Assembly (NCBI RefSeq): GCF_000244915.1
Contig: NZ_CM001442.1
Coordinates: forward strand, 4,712,001-4,776,000
Source: Bradyrhizobium sp. WSM471
Lineage (GTDB): Bacteria; Pseudomonadota; Alphaproteobacteria; Rhizobiales; Xanthobacteraceae
Direction of reading: 5' to 3'
Length of the DNA: 64,000 bases
Part shown: positions 25,891 to 36,338 of the stretch, piece after piece
Position numbering within the stretch: the first letter of the stretch is position 1
Layout: every line of letters starts with the position of its first letter
The notes under the pieces: generated by a model
What the model was told of the DNA's origin: nothing
The model's input: only the letters and a program-made list of their open reading frames with translations
Database searches by the model: none
Made by a program: the position numbers and the translations under genes

Positions 25891-27885
<1,995 letters not shown>

Positions 27886-27889
<4 letters not shown>

Positions 27890-28707
27890 GCGCGCCGGCT
27901 CCGCGATTGCGGATCGAGAATGTCGCGCAGGCCGTCGCCGAGCAGATTGAGGCCGAGCACCGTCAAGAAGATCGCAAGGCCGGGAAACACCGAGAGCCAC
28001 GGCGCCGTCGTGATCTGGTCGCGGGCATCCGACAACATGCTGCCCCAGCTCGGAAACGGCGGGCGCACGCCGAGGCCGAGGAACGACAACGCGGCTTCGG
28101 ACAGCACCGCGCTGCCCATGCCGAGCGTGCCGATGACGACGATCGGCCCCAGCATGTTCGGCAGCAGCTGCGTGATCATGATGCGCAGATCGCCGTAGCC
28201 GAGCACGGTCGCGGCCTGCACGTAACCCTGGCTCCTCAGCGACAGCGCCGAGGCCCGGGCGATCCGGCACGTGAAGGACCAGTTGGTCAAGCCGAGTGCA
28301 ATCAGCAGGCTGGTCAGGCCGGGTCCCAGCACCGCCATGATGGCCAGCGCGAAGATCAGCGATGGGATCGCGAGCATGAGATTGGTCAGCCCGTTGACGA
28401 CATCGTCCCACCAGCCGCCCCAATAGCCGGCGCTCAGGCCCAGCGCCACGCCGATGACGCTGTTGATGAGCTGCGAGACGATGCCGACCGTCAGCGAAAC
28501 GCGCGCGCCATAGACGACGCGGGAATAGATGTCGCGGCCCTGATCGTCGGTGCCGAACCACCAGGTCCAGCTCGGAGGCTCTTCCGCGTTGAGCAAATTG
28601 GCGTCCAGCACAGGATCGGTATGCGCCAGCCAGGGCGCGAGCAGGCCGACCAGGATCGCAAGCGCGAACAGCGCGCCACCGATGATGAGATTGGCGCGGA
28701 GCTTCAT
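27886..28707 (-). CDS. Peptide-type ABC transporter permease (DppC-like)
   Basis: The product is 273 aa from ATG 28707, which overlaps the upstream permease stop. Six TM helices are expected. Visible family features are an N-terminal TM, TDDQGRDIYSRVVYGARVSL, and the EAA loop VQAATVLGYGDLRIMITQLL-P-N, followed by GSAVLSEAALSFLGLGVRPP and the C-terminal GLRDILDPQSR. Confidence 0.93.
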
Positions 28708-29627
28708 GCGTATCTGATCCTGGGATCGATCACGCCGTAGAGCACGTCGATCAGCAGATTGATCGCGAGAAAGGACAGCACCACGACAAGAATGGAGCCC
28801 TGGACGGCCGGAATGTCGCGCTGCAGGACACTGTCGACCAGCAGCGAGCCGATGCCCGGCCAGGAATACAGTTTCTCGACCACGACCGCCTGCCCCATCA
28901 GCGCGCCGAACTGCAGGCCGACGGTGGTGAGAATGATGACAAGCGCGTTGCGCATCACATGCCACTTCACGACCCGCGTCTCGCTCATGCCCTTGGAGCG
29001 CGCGGTGCGGACGAAATCCGCGGTCATGATCTCGAGGACAGCAGCGCGTGTCGTCCGGGCGAACAACGCCATCGGCGAGACGCCAAGCGTCACGGCAGGC
29101 AGGATCAAATATTTCAGTCCGCCATCGCCATAGCCGAAACTCGGCAGCCAGCCGAGCTTCAACGCAAACAAGTACATCAGCACCAATCCGAGCCAAAATT
29201 TGGCGATCGAAAGTCCAGACACCGCCACGACCATGGCCAGCGTGTCGACGATGCCCCCCGGCTTCAGCGCGGCGATGAAACCCAGGGGAACACCGATCAC
29301 GACAGAAAACGCCATGGCCGCGAAGATGAGCTGGAGCGTCGGCCATATCCGCTTGGCGATCATGAACGTCACAGGCTCGCGCGTCCGGAACGAGGTTCCG
29401 AAATCACCGGTCGCAAGCTTGGCGATGTAGACGCCGAAGCGGACATAGACGGGATCGTCGAGGCCGAGCTGCTTCTTCATGCGCAGCTCGACCTGCGGAT
29501 CGGCATCGTCGCTCATGGACGAGACGATGCTGCCGGGAACGACGCTGAACAGCACGAACACCAGAGCCACCACGGCGAGCACGGTCGGAATGGTCTGCAG
29601 GAGGCGGCGGAACAGGAAGGAGAGCAT
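28704..29627 (-). CDS. Peptide-type ABC transporter permease (DppB-like)
   Basis: The product is 307 aa from ATG 29627; AGGAAA lies 8 nt upstream, so this start is preferred to GTG 29633. It has an N-terminal TM (LLQTIPTVLAVVALVFVLFS), the FGTSFRTREPV segment, and the EAA loop FVRTARSKGMSETRVVKWHV, then a C-terminus DVLYGVIDPRIRYA. Together with the DppC-like protein it forms the translocation pore. Confidence 0.93.
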   Translation of the reverse strand: MLSFLFRRLLQTIPTVLAVVALVFVLFSVVPGSIVSSMSDDADPQVELRMKKQLGLDDPVYVRFGVYIAKLATGDFGTSFRTREPVTFMIAKRIWPTLQLIFAAMAFSVVIGVPLGFIAALKPGGIVDTLAMVVAVSGLSIAKFWLGLVLMYLFALKLGWLPSFGYGDGGLKYLILPAVTLGVSPMALFARTTRAAVLEIMTADFVRTARSKGMSETRVVKWHVMRNALVIILTTVGLQFGALMGQAVVVEKLYSWPGIGSLLVDSVLQRDIPAVQGSILVVVLSFLAINLLIDVLYGVIDPRIRYA

Positions 29628-29687
29628 CGGCACTTTTCCTCTCTCCCTCCGTCGTTCATGGCGACGGAGGGAGCGCGAGAGCGCGTG

Positions 29688-31277
29688 TCACTTCGCGGGC
29701 GAGGTCTCGTCGACCCAGAGGTCTTCAACGTTCTGATGGGTGAGTTCCGTCGCGTTCAGCTGAACCCCCTTGAGCCACGGCTGCACCGCCATGACCGCCT
29801 TGTTGTAGTTGAAGAACCAGACCGGCGCCTCTTCGTAAAGGAGCGCATTGGCCTTTTGCAGCAGCTGGATGCGCTTCGCAGCGTCATCGGACTGCCCGGC
29901 CTCGTCGACCGGCTTGTCGAACTCGGCGTTCTTAAAGTTCATGTAGTTGCAGGCGGGTTGCGGCGTCGCCGAGTGGAAGCATTTGAGAGCGGCCTGCGGA
30001 TCCGGGCCGCTCGCCTGCGAGTAGATGAAGGCCTGGTAGTCGCCGCTGCGAACCACCTCCGCCAGCACCGCGGTCTCGACCTGCTTGACCTTCGCCTTGA
30101 TGCCCACCCTGTCCAGCATCGGGATCACGGCCGAGACGATCGGCAGGCCCCAGCTCTCGTTCTGGCTGGTGGTCCATTCGAATTCGAAGCCTGAGGGATA
30201 ACCGGCCTCGGCGAGCAGCTGCTTGGCCTTGGCGGGATCGAAGGGATAGGGCTTCATGGCCTTGTCGTAGGCGGGAGAGGTCAGCGGCAGCCAGCTGGTG
30301 GCGCGGTAGGCCTTGCCCTTGACCAGCTTGTTGATGATCAGGTCGGTGTCGATCGCGTAGTTGATCGCCTGCCGGACCCGCTTGTCGGCGAACGGCTTGA
30401 ACGCGGGATTCATCCCCATGTAGCGGGTGAAGACCTCGGCGACTTCGACGACGGTGCCCTTGAGGTCGGCGTCGTTCTGATAGGCGACATATTGCGCAGG
30501 TCCCAACACCGAGGTGTCGATCTCCTTGTTGCGGAAGGCGACATCGCGTGCCGCGGCCTCGCCCATGACCGACACGATGATTTTGTCGGCGTAGGGCTTG
30601 CCCGGCTTGTAGAACCGGTCCCACCGTTCCAGAACGATGCGCGATCCCGGCACGTGCTCGACGAATTTGAAGGGTCCAAGACCGATCGGCTTCTGGAGGA
30701 AGCTCTCCTTGGCGGCCTCGTCGGCGGGATAGATCGACGTGATCGCGTTCCAGAAGTAGAAACCCGGATCGACTTTCTCGGTCAGCTTCATCTCGATGGT
30801 AAAGTCGTCGATTTTCTTCAGGCCGGAGATCTCCTTGGCCTGGCCCTTCTCGACCGCCGCCGCGCCCTCGATCACGCGGACATAGCGCGCGCCAGGATAA
30901 GCCTTGGTGCCATCCATGATGCGGTTGTAGGTCCAGATGACGTCGTCGGCCGTCATCTTGCGGCCGTTGTGGAAATAGGCGTCGTCGCGCAGCTTGAAGG
31001 TGTGAACGAGACCGCCGCCCGAGACGACGTCCTCCTTGGCGAGCTCCAGAACCGGTTTGCCTTCCTTGGAATTCCAGATGTAGAGCGACCGGTGCAGGGC
31101 CTTGGCGTAGATCTCGTCCTGGGCGCGCTGCGTCGTATGAATGTCCAGGCTGGTGAAGCTCGACCCATAAGGCGCGGTCATGCGGATGGTTCCGCCCTTG
31201 CGCGGGGTCTGGGCCTCCGCCGTGGCGGCCAGTGCCAGCCCCAGACCCGCGACGATCGCCACTATCCTGAACATCAT
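29688..31277 (-). CDS. ABC transporter substrate-binding protein, family 5
   Basis: The product is about 529 aa with a signal peptide (IVAIVAGLGLALAATAEAQ). GGAGGA sits 5 nt before the ATG at 31274 and 2 nt before the ATG at 31277, so the second Met is a likely true start. The SBP_bac_5 core is clear: GGTIRMTAPYGSSFTSLDIH, LRDDAYFHNGRKMTADDVIW, RQAINYAIDTDLIINKLVKG and LAEAGYPSGFEFEWTT. It is the first gene of the importer operon. The substrate is not evident; mtnK lies 132 bp upstream on the same strand. Confidence 0.93.
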   Translation of the reverse strand: MMFRIVAIVAGLGLALAATAEAQTPRKGGTIRMTAPYGSSFTSLDIHTTQRAQDEIYAKALHRSLYIWNSKEGKPVLELAKEDVVSGGGLVHTFKLRDDAYFHNGRKMTADDVIWTYNRIMDGTKAYPGARYVRVIEGAAAVEKGQAKEISGLKKIDDFTIEMKLTEKVDPGFYFWNAITSIYPADEAAKESFLQKPIGLGPFKFVEHVPGSRIVLERWDRFYKPGKPYADKIIVSVMGEAAARDVAFRNKEIDTSVLGPAQYVAYQNDADLKGTVVEVAEVFTRYMGMNPAFKPFADKRVRQAINYAIDTDLIINKLVKGKAYRATSWLPLTSPAYDKAMKPYPFDPAKAKQLLAEAGYPSGFEFEWTTSQNESWGLPIVSAVIPMLDRVGIKAKVKQVETAVLAEVVRSGDYQAFIYSQASGPDPQAALKCFHSATPQPACNYMNFKNAEFDKPVDEAGQSDDAAKRIQLLQKANALLYEEAPVWFFNYNKAVMAVQPWLKGVQLNATELTHQNVEDLWVDETSPAK

Positions 31278-31409
31278 GGTCCTCCGACAACGCAAGCCGT
31301 GCTCCTGTCCGAGAGTTGACCATCCACGGCAGGTCGAGCGCAAGCGCCTTGAAGGGGTTGACGTATGCGAGCGTCGCGCGCGGGCCCCGCCGATTTGCGA
31401 GGAAGCCCG

Positions 31410-32690
31410 CTAGAACTCCGGCTGCCAATCGCGCAATTTTCGCGCTGCAGCGGTGACATCCGCAATGGTCGGAAACGCGCCCGCCTCCAGCATCATCGTC
31501 CTTGCCAGCCTCACGGCCCGTGCTTCGCTGATCGCGCGCCGGCGCGGATCCTCGATCAGCTCGAAGTCGATATTGTGGGCGAGACCGAAGATGCGGCGGA
31601 TGGTTTTTGCCGCGGCGAAGCCGACCGTATCCGCGAACAGCCGCTGCATGTAGGCCTGTCGCTCGGCCTCCAGGCGTGCCGCGCCTGTCTCGCCGGCGAA
31701 GAGCGAGGCGGGATAGGCATCCCCTGCGGCGCCAGCGCGCCACAGGTCGAGGAATTTGCGGGCGAACGCGTTCCAGACCTGCTCGACCGTCTCCAGCATC
31801 CAATGCTCGAACGCACGCCGTTCGCCCGGCGAGCGCTCGTGGCCGGCGGAGGCAAAATAGGCCATCAGCAGGTTGGCCAGCACGGCACCGACATCGAAAC
31901 CCATCGGGCCGTAGAATGCGAATTCGGGGTCGATCACCCGCGTCTGGCTCTCCGTCACCATGATCGAGCCGGTGTGAAGGTCGCCGTGAAGCAGCGCCTC
32001 GGGGCTCGCCATGAACTTCAGCTTCAGCCGGGAGATCGCGACATGCAGGTCCATATCCTCGCGCAGCGCTGCGGCGAGCGCATCGAGATACGGCGCGGTC
32101 CAGCGGTTCTGCTCGGCGATGCGATAGGGATCGGTGAAGATCAGATCCTCGGTGATCTTGCACAGCGCATGGTTGCCGGCGAAGGCTGCGATGCCCTGCT
32201 TCTTCTCGGCCGCCGACAACGCGAGGTCGGAGGTGAAGAACAATGTCCGCGCCATGAAGGTGGTGATGTCATCGACAAAGCGCGGATATCGAGTCCCCGC
32301 GACCATCCCCTTGCGCATGATGATGTGGGGCTCGAGCAGCTCCATCACCGTCAGCGCCAGGGCCTCGTTGTGATGCAGCAGCGCCGGCACGAGGCCGGGC
32401 GCGAGCTCGGCCTGCCGCGACAAAGCGAGATATTCGTAATGAGCCCGGGACAGCGGCAGCGGCCAGCTCTCGCCGACGAGGCGGACATAGGGCAGCGCCT
32501 GCTTCACGGCGACGCCGCCGCGGCCGCCCTTGACGATGAAGACGAGATTGAGATTGCCGTCGCCGACTTCCGTGATCGACCAGGAGGCCGGCTCGCCACC
32601 GAGGGCTGCTGTGAGATCCGCAACGCCTGCGAGATAATCCCGCAAGGCCGCCTCATGCAGAATCCGATAGTCCCCCTGCCCCTGCGCCAT
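31410..32690 (-). CDS. mtnK: S-methyl-5-thioribose kinase
   Basis: This 426 aa kinase phosphorylates methylthioribose to the 1-phosphate in methionine salvage. Features of the APH-like fold and of MtnK are visible: ITEVGDGNLNLVFIV, VKQALPYVRLVGESWPL, RYPRFVDDI, the catalytic loop LLHGDLHTGSIMVT and DPEFAFYGPMGFDVGAV. Length and motifs fit the family. No other methionine-salvage gene (mtnA, mtnC, mtnD) is in the window. A dispersed inverted repeat sits immediately upstream. Confidence 0.95.
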   Translation of the reverse strand: MAQGQGDYRILHEAALRDYLAGVADLTAALGGEPASWSITEVGDGNLNLVFIVKGGRGGVAVKQALPYVRLVGESWPLPLSRAHYEYLALSRQAELAPGLVPALLHHNEALALTVMELLEPHIIMRKGMVAGTRYPRFVDDITTFMARTLFFTSDLALSAAEKKQGIAAFAGNHALCKITEDLIFTDPYRIAEQNRWTAPYLDALAAALREDMDLHVAISRLKLKFMASPEALLHGDLHTGSIMVTESQTRVIDPEFAFYGPMGFDVGAVLANLLMAYFASAGHERSPGERRAFEHWMLETVEQVWNAFARKFLDLWRAGAAGDAYPASLFAGETGAARLEAERQAYMQRLFADTVGFAAAKTIRRIFGLAHNIDFELIEDPRRRAISEARAVRLARTMMLEAGAFPTIADVTAAARKLRDWQPEF

Positions 32691-32714
32691 GACGATCCGA
32701 TCCCATTGTTATTT

Positions 32715-32763
32715 GAGCATGATCTTGTCGGAAAACCGCTTCACACTTTTCCGGATCATGCTC
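32715..32763. repeat. Dispersed inverted-end repeat, copy 1
   Basis: GAGCATGATC ... GATCATGCTC ends, with GTCGGAAAACCG and ACTTTTCCG inside. The 45 bp core matches 41421-41465 at about 40 of 45 positions. It lies between mtnK and the small membrane-anchored gene. Confidence 0.8.
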
Positions 32764-32780
32764 CTGTATGGGCCGGATCG

Positions 32781-33128
32781 TTACTCCCGCTCCAGGAAGC
32801 TCGAGCCGATCTCGGCCTTTCTTTTGATCGGATCGTAATCACAATAGACGCTGTCCGCCACCAGCGTGTAGCTGGCGCTGACGGTGTATTTGTCGGTTTT
32901 GACCGAGTTCAGGCCGATCACCGCGGTGCTCTTGCCCCCGTTCCACTTGAACGGCGTCGAGCTCTTGGCCTGCTCGCAGGCGATCACGGCCTCGTTGAAG
33001 ACGTAGCCCTCGACGAACGCCTTCAGGGTGCGCACCTGCACGGCCATCTTCCACTCGAAATAGCCGATGGCACCGAGGCCGGCGACGATCAGCACCAGAA
33101 GCGCGACGACGATCCTCTGAAAAGTCAT
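32781..33128 (-). CDS. Small membrane-anchored or secreted hypothetical protein
   Basis: From ATG 33128, preceded by GGGGG, the product is 115 aa. It has a single N-terminal hydrophobic helix (RIVVALLVLIVAGLGAIGYF) and an exported domain with two Cys (VIACEQAK, VYCDYDP) that may form a disulfide. No family is recognised. It is the last gene in the long nuo-birA-rnj-mce block, 29 bp after the DUF1467 gene. Confidence 0.75.
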   Translation of the reverse strand: MTFQRIVVALLVLIVAGLGAIGYFEWKMAVQVRTLKAFVEGYVFNEAVIACEQAKSSTPFKWNGGKSTAVIGLNSVKTDKYTVSASYTLVADSVYCDYDPIKRKAEIGSSFLERE

Positions 33129-33157
33129 TGGTCCCCCAACAAAGCCAACCAGGAATT

Positions 33158-33433
33158 CTAGAACGGCATGCCCATCAATTTCGACAGGCGCTCGATCGAC
33201 AAATAGCCGGCGCGATAGGCGACCATGGCGATGGCGTAGATGATCGCAGAGATGATCGTGGTCCAGATCAGCTTGCTCCTCATCCGCGTCAGGATTGGCG
33301 CGCCGGGGTCGCTGCCCGGCACTCCGACGCCGTCCTCGTGCTGGCTGCGCACGCCGAACGGCAGCGTCAGGAACAGCGCGACCCACCAGATGACGAAGTA
33401 GATCGCGATTGCGGTTGAGATCTGGATGGCCAT
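33158..33433 (-). CDS. DUF1467 family membrane protein
   Basis: The product is 91 aa with two TM segments (TAIAIYFVIWWVALFLTLPF and IWTTIISAIIYAIAMVAY) joined by the typical linker FGVRSQHEDGVGVPGSDPGA. DUF1467 proteins are widespread in alphaproteobacteria near mce, rnj and nuo genes, and their function is unknown. It lies 9 bp after mce. Confidence 0.9.
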   Translation of the reverse strand: MAIQISTAIAIYFVIWWVALFLTLPFGVRSQHEDGVGVPGSDPGAPILTRMRSKLIWTTIISAIIYAIAMVAYRAGYLSIERLSKLMGMPF

Positions 33434-33442
33434 GGCTTCGGC

Positions 33443-33847
33443 CTATGCCTGCTCGATTTCGACCAGCGCGCCGGAAAAGTCCTTCGGGTGCAGGAACAGC
33501 ACCGGCTTGCCGTGGGCGCCGATCTTCGGCACGCCATCGCCGAGCACTCGTGCGCCCTCCTTCACCAGCGTGTCGCGCGAGGCGATGATGTCGACCACCT
33601 CGTAGCAGACGTGGTGGATGCCGCCGTCGGCGTTGCGGTCGAGGAACTTTGCGATCGGCGAGGCTTCGCCGAGCGGCTCGATGAACTCGATCTTGGTGTT
33701 GGGCAGCGTCGCGAACACGGTGGTGACGCCATGCTCGGGCAGCGCGACGGCCTCCGAGATCCGGGCCCCGAATGCGGCGCCATAGATTTTTGCGGCCTTG
33801 ACGGCGTCCTTGGTCGCGATCGCGACATGGTTGAGCCGGCCCAGCAT
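33443..33847 (-). CDS. mce: Methylmalonyl-CoA epimerase
   Basis: This 134 aa VOC-fold enzyme interconverts (R)- and (S)-methylmalonyl-CoA in propionyl-CoA metabolism. Metal-ligand positions are visible: the N-terminal His (LNHVAIAT), the central GGIHHVCYEV and a C-terminal Glu (GALVEIEQ). The length is standard. It lies 13 bp after rnj. Confidence 0.94.
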   Translation of the reverse strand: MLGRLNHVAIATKDAVKAAKIYGAAFGARISEAVALPEHGVTTVFATLPNTKIEFIEPLGEASPIAKFLDRNADGGIHHVCYEVVDIIASRDTLVKEGARVLGDGVPKIGAHGKPVLFLHPKDFSGALVEIEQA

Positions 33848-33860
33848 CGTTCTTCTCCCG

Positions 33861-35534
33861 TTATACTGTCAGCACGTGTACCAGACAGGGGGGCTTCTTG
33901 CCCCAATGTTCGTTGATCACGGAACGGACAGCGCGTCGCACCGACTCAGCCAGCGCATCCGGGTCGCGACGGCGCGCCTTCGGCAGGCCTTCGACGGTGG
34001 AAACCACGGCGTCGAAGACGATGTCGTCGAAGGGCTCGCCCGCTTTGTTCTTCTCGGGGATACCGACGAGTTCGACTGCGGGATCGTCGGCAAGCTCGCC
34101 CTGCTCCGTCATGGCGATGGCGACAAAGGCGCAGCCGGAGAAGGCCATCCGGCGCCGCTCGACCACCGCGCGGGACTTGGAGTCCTCCAGAATCGTGCCG
34201 TCCTTGTAGAGACGGCCCGCAGGCACCTGCCCAATGATGCCGGGATCGCCCGGGCCGAGCTTGACGAGATCGCCGTTGCGGCAGACCAGCACGCGCGGCA
34301 CGCCGGCGGCACGCGCGAGCTTGGCGTGCTCGTTGAGGTGCAGGGCCTCGCCATGGACGGGGATCAGGAGCTGCGGCCTGGTCCAGGCGATCATGTCGCG
34401 CAATTCGTCGCGTCGGGGGTGGCCGGAGACATGGACCAGCTGGTCGCGGTCGGTGATGACCTCCACGCCCTGCAGAACCAGACCGTTGATAATGGCGCCG
34501 ACCGCCTTCTCGTTGCCGGGAATGGTGCGCGAGGAGAAGATCACGCTGTCGCCGCGGTTGAGCGTGATCTCGGGATGGTCGTCATTGGCGATGCGCGCCA
34601 GCGCGGCCCGCGGCTCGCCCTGGCTCCCGGTGCAGAGCGCCAGCACCTTGTCCTGCGGCAGGTGACCGTAGACCTCGGCGGAGCGGAAACTCTGCACGCC
34701 GTCGAGATAGCCGGTCTCGCGCGCGACCTGCACCACGCGCTCCATGGCGCGGCCGACGACGACGACCTCACGGTCGGCAGCCTTCGCGGCGATGGCGACG
34801 GCCTTGAGGCGCGCGACATTGGAGGCAAAGGTCGTGACCGCGACGCGGCCCTTGGCGGCCTTGACGAGCTCGGTGATGGATTTGGCAACCTCGGCTTCCG
34901 AGGGTGAGCGGCCGTCGCGCACGGCGTTGGTGGAATCGCCGATCAAGGCGAGCAGGCCCGCATCGCCGAGCTCCCGCAGCCGCTTTTCGTCGGTCGGGCG
35001 GCCGATGATCGGGGTCGGATCGATCTTCCAGTCGCCGGTGTGCAGCACCGTGCCGATCTCGGTGTGTATCGCCAGCGCGTGCGACTCCGGAATCGAATGC
35101 GCGACCGGAATGAACTCGACGTTGAACGGGCCGATATCGACGCGCCCGCCCGACGGCACCACCGTCACCGGGATCTTGGGCGCATTGCGCTCGGCGGCGC
35201 ATTTGGCCTCGAACAGCGCGGCGCTGAACTGGGTCGCGTAGATCGGGCATTTCAGCTTCGGCCACAGGTCGATGATGGCGCCGAAATGGTCCTCATGGGC
35301 GTGGGTCAGCACCAGCCCCATCAGGTTCTTGCGTTCCTTCTCCAGGAAGCTGATGTCGGGCATGATCAGGTCGATGCCCGGCAGATGCTCTTCGTCGCCG
35401 AAGGAGACGCCGAGATCGATCGCGAGCCAGGCGCGCTGCTGGCGGTTGCCGAGGCCGTAGATCGACAAATTCATGCCGATTTCGCCGACCCCGCCGAGCG
35501 GTGCAAATACCAGTTCTTCAGGCTTCGCCATCAC
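33861..35534 (-). CDS. rnj: Ribonuclease J
   Basis: This 557 aa metallo-beta-lactamase/beta-CASP RNase acts in RNA maturation and decay. The catalytic motif LTHAHEDHFGA, the second motif HTGDWKIDP, and beta-CASP motifs (TGSQGEPRAAL, SGHPRRDEL, PVHGEALHLNEHAKLA) are all present. ATG 35534 overlaps the birA stop (ATGA), so translation is coupled. RNase J, not RNase E alone, is typical of rhizobial RNA turnover and rRNA 5' processing. Confidence 0.97.
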   Translation of the reverse strand: MMAKPEELVFAPLGGVGEIGMNLSIYGLGNRQQRAWLAIDLGVSFGDEEHLPGIDLIMPDISFLEKERKNLMGLVLTHAHEDHFGAIIDLWPKLKCPIYATQFSAALFEAKCAAERNAPKIPVTVVPSGGRVDIGPFNVEFIPVAHSIPESHALAIHTEIGTVLHTGDWKIDPTPIIGRPTDEKRLRELGDAGLLALIGDSTNAVRDGRSPSEAEVAKSITELVKAAKGRVAVTTFASNVARLKAVAIAAKAADREVVVVGRAMERVVQVARETGYLDGVQSFRSAEVYGHLPQDKVLALCTGSQGEPRAALARIANDDHPEITLNRGDSVIFSSRTIPGNEKAVGAIINGLVLQGVEVITDRDQLVHVSGHPRRDELRDMIAWTRPQLLIPVHGEALHLNEHAKLARAAGVPRVLVCRNGDLVKLGPGDPGIIGQVPAGRLYKDGTILEDSKSRAVVERRRMAFSGCAFVAIAMTEQGELADDPAVELVGIPEKNKAGEPFDDIVFDAVVSTVEGLPKARRRDPDALAESVRRAVRSVINEHWGKKPPCLVHVLTV

Positions 35535-36337
35535 GCAGCTCCCACGGAGGCGGCCGTGCCGAAGAACACCTCGCCCGCGGCGACCGGCACGCGCCGGCCC
35601 TCCGCGGTGCGGACGATCAGGCAGCCGGTGTCGTCGATCGTGTCAAAAATGCCTTCCAGCGTCATCACTCCCGTGTGGATCGCGACCCGCTCGCCGAGGC
35701 CGGCGGCGCGCTCCAGCCACAATCTGCGAATTTCGGAAAAGCCGCGGCCATTGTCCCAGATACCGCGGAACTCCACCCAGGCGTCCGAGAGCGCCGAGAA
35801 CAGCTCCTCCGCGCTGATCTGGACGCCGAGCGCGGCCAGCGACACCGCCGGCGTCGGCGTGCCCTCGGGCGCGGCGACGACGTTGGTGCCGATGCCGACA
35901 ACGATGGCAAGACGATCGCCCATGGCTTCGGCCTCCAGGCCGATGCCGACCAGCTTCTTGCCGTCGGCCAGGACGTCGTTCGGCCATTTCAGGGCGTAGC
36001 GGGGACGGCCCTCGCCGAGGCGCAGCGCCGCCTCCAGGCTGACCTTCTCCAGCGCGGCCTCCTCGGCCAGCCCGGCCGCAAAGCCGATCGTCGCGGCGAC
36101 GGAAGGGGCGACGTCGAGGACTTCGAGCACGCTGGCGGCAAGATTACCCCTTGGCGCGATCCAGGCGCGCTGGCGGCGACCACGGCCGGCGGTCTGCTCC
36201 GACGTCACGAACCACATCGGGCCGCGTTCGCCGCGCCTCGCGTGCTCGATCGCCTCGGTGTTGGTCGAGCCGGTCCGTTCGAAAGCTGCGAGCTTGTAGC
36301 CCGCCGACGCCGCACGAGGACCGAGCGCGAATGCCAT
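35531..36337 (-). CDS. birA: Biotin--[acetyl-CoA-carboxylase] ligase
   Basis: The product is 268 aa and activates biotin as biotinyl-AMP, transferring it to carboxylase carrier domains. Motifs are TGSTNTEA, EQTAGRGRRQRAW (adenylate loop), KWPNDVLADGKKLVGIG and the C-terminal SH3-like part. There is no N-terminal HTH, so it is a monofunctional ligase and does not act as a bio-operon repressor. The start is 1 bp after the nuoN stop and the end overlaps rnj. Confidence 0.95.
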   Translation of the reverse strand: MAFALGPRAASAGYKLAAFERTGSTNTEAIEHARRGERGPMWFVTSEQTAGRGRRQRAWIAPRGNLAASVLEVLDVAPSVAATIGFAAGLAEEAALEKVSLEAALRLGEGRPRYALKWPNDVLADGKKLVGIGLEAEAMGDRLAIVVGIGTNVVAAPEGTPTPAVSLAALGVQISAEELFSALSDAWVEFRGIWDNGRGFSEIRRLWLERAAGLGERVAIHTGVMTLEGIFDTIDDTGCLIVRTAEGRRVPVAAGEVFFGTAASVGAA

Positions 36338-36338
36338 C

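Noticed and set aside
33798..34907. 369-codon plus-strand frame
   Set aside because: Antisense to RNase J, which has all catalytic motifs; the frame is a by-product of high GC and is rich in Arg, Ala and Asp without domain pattern.
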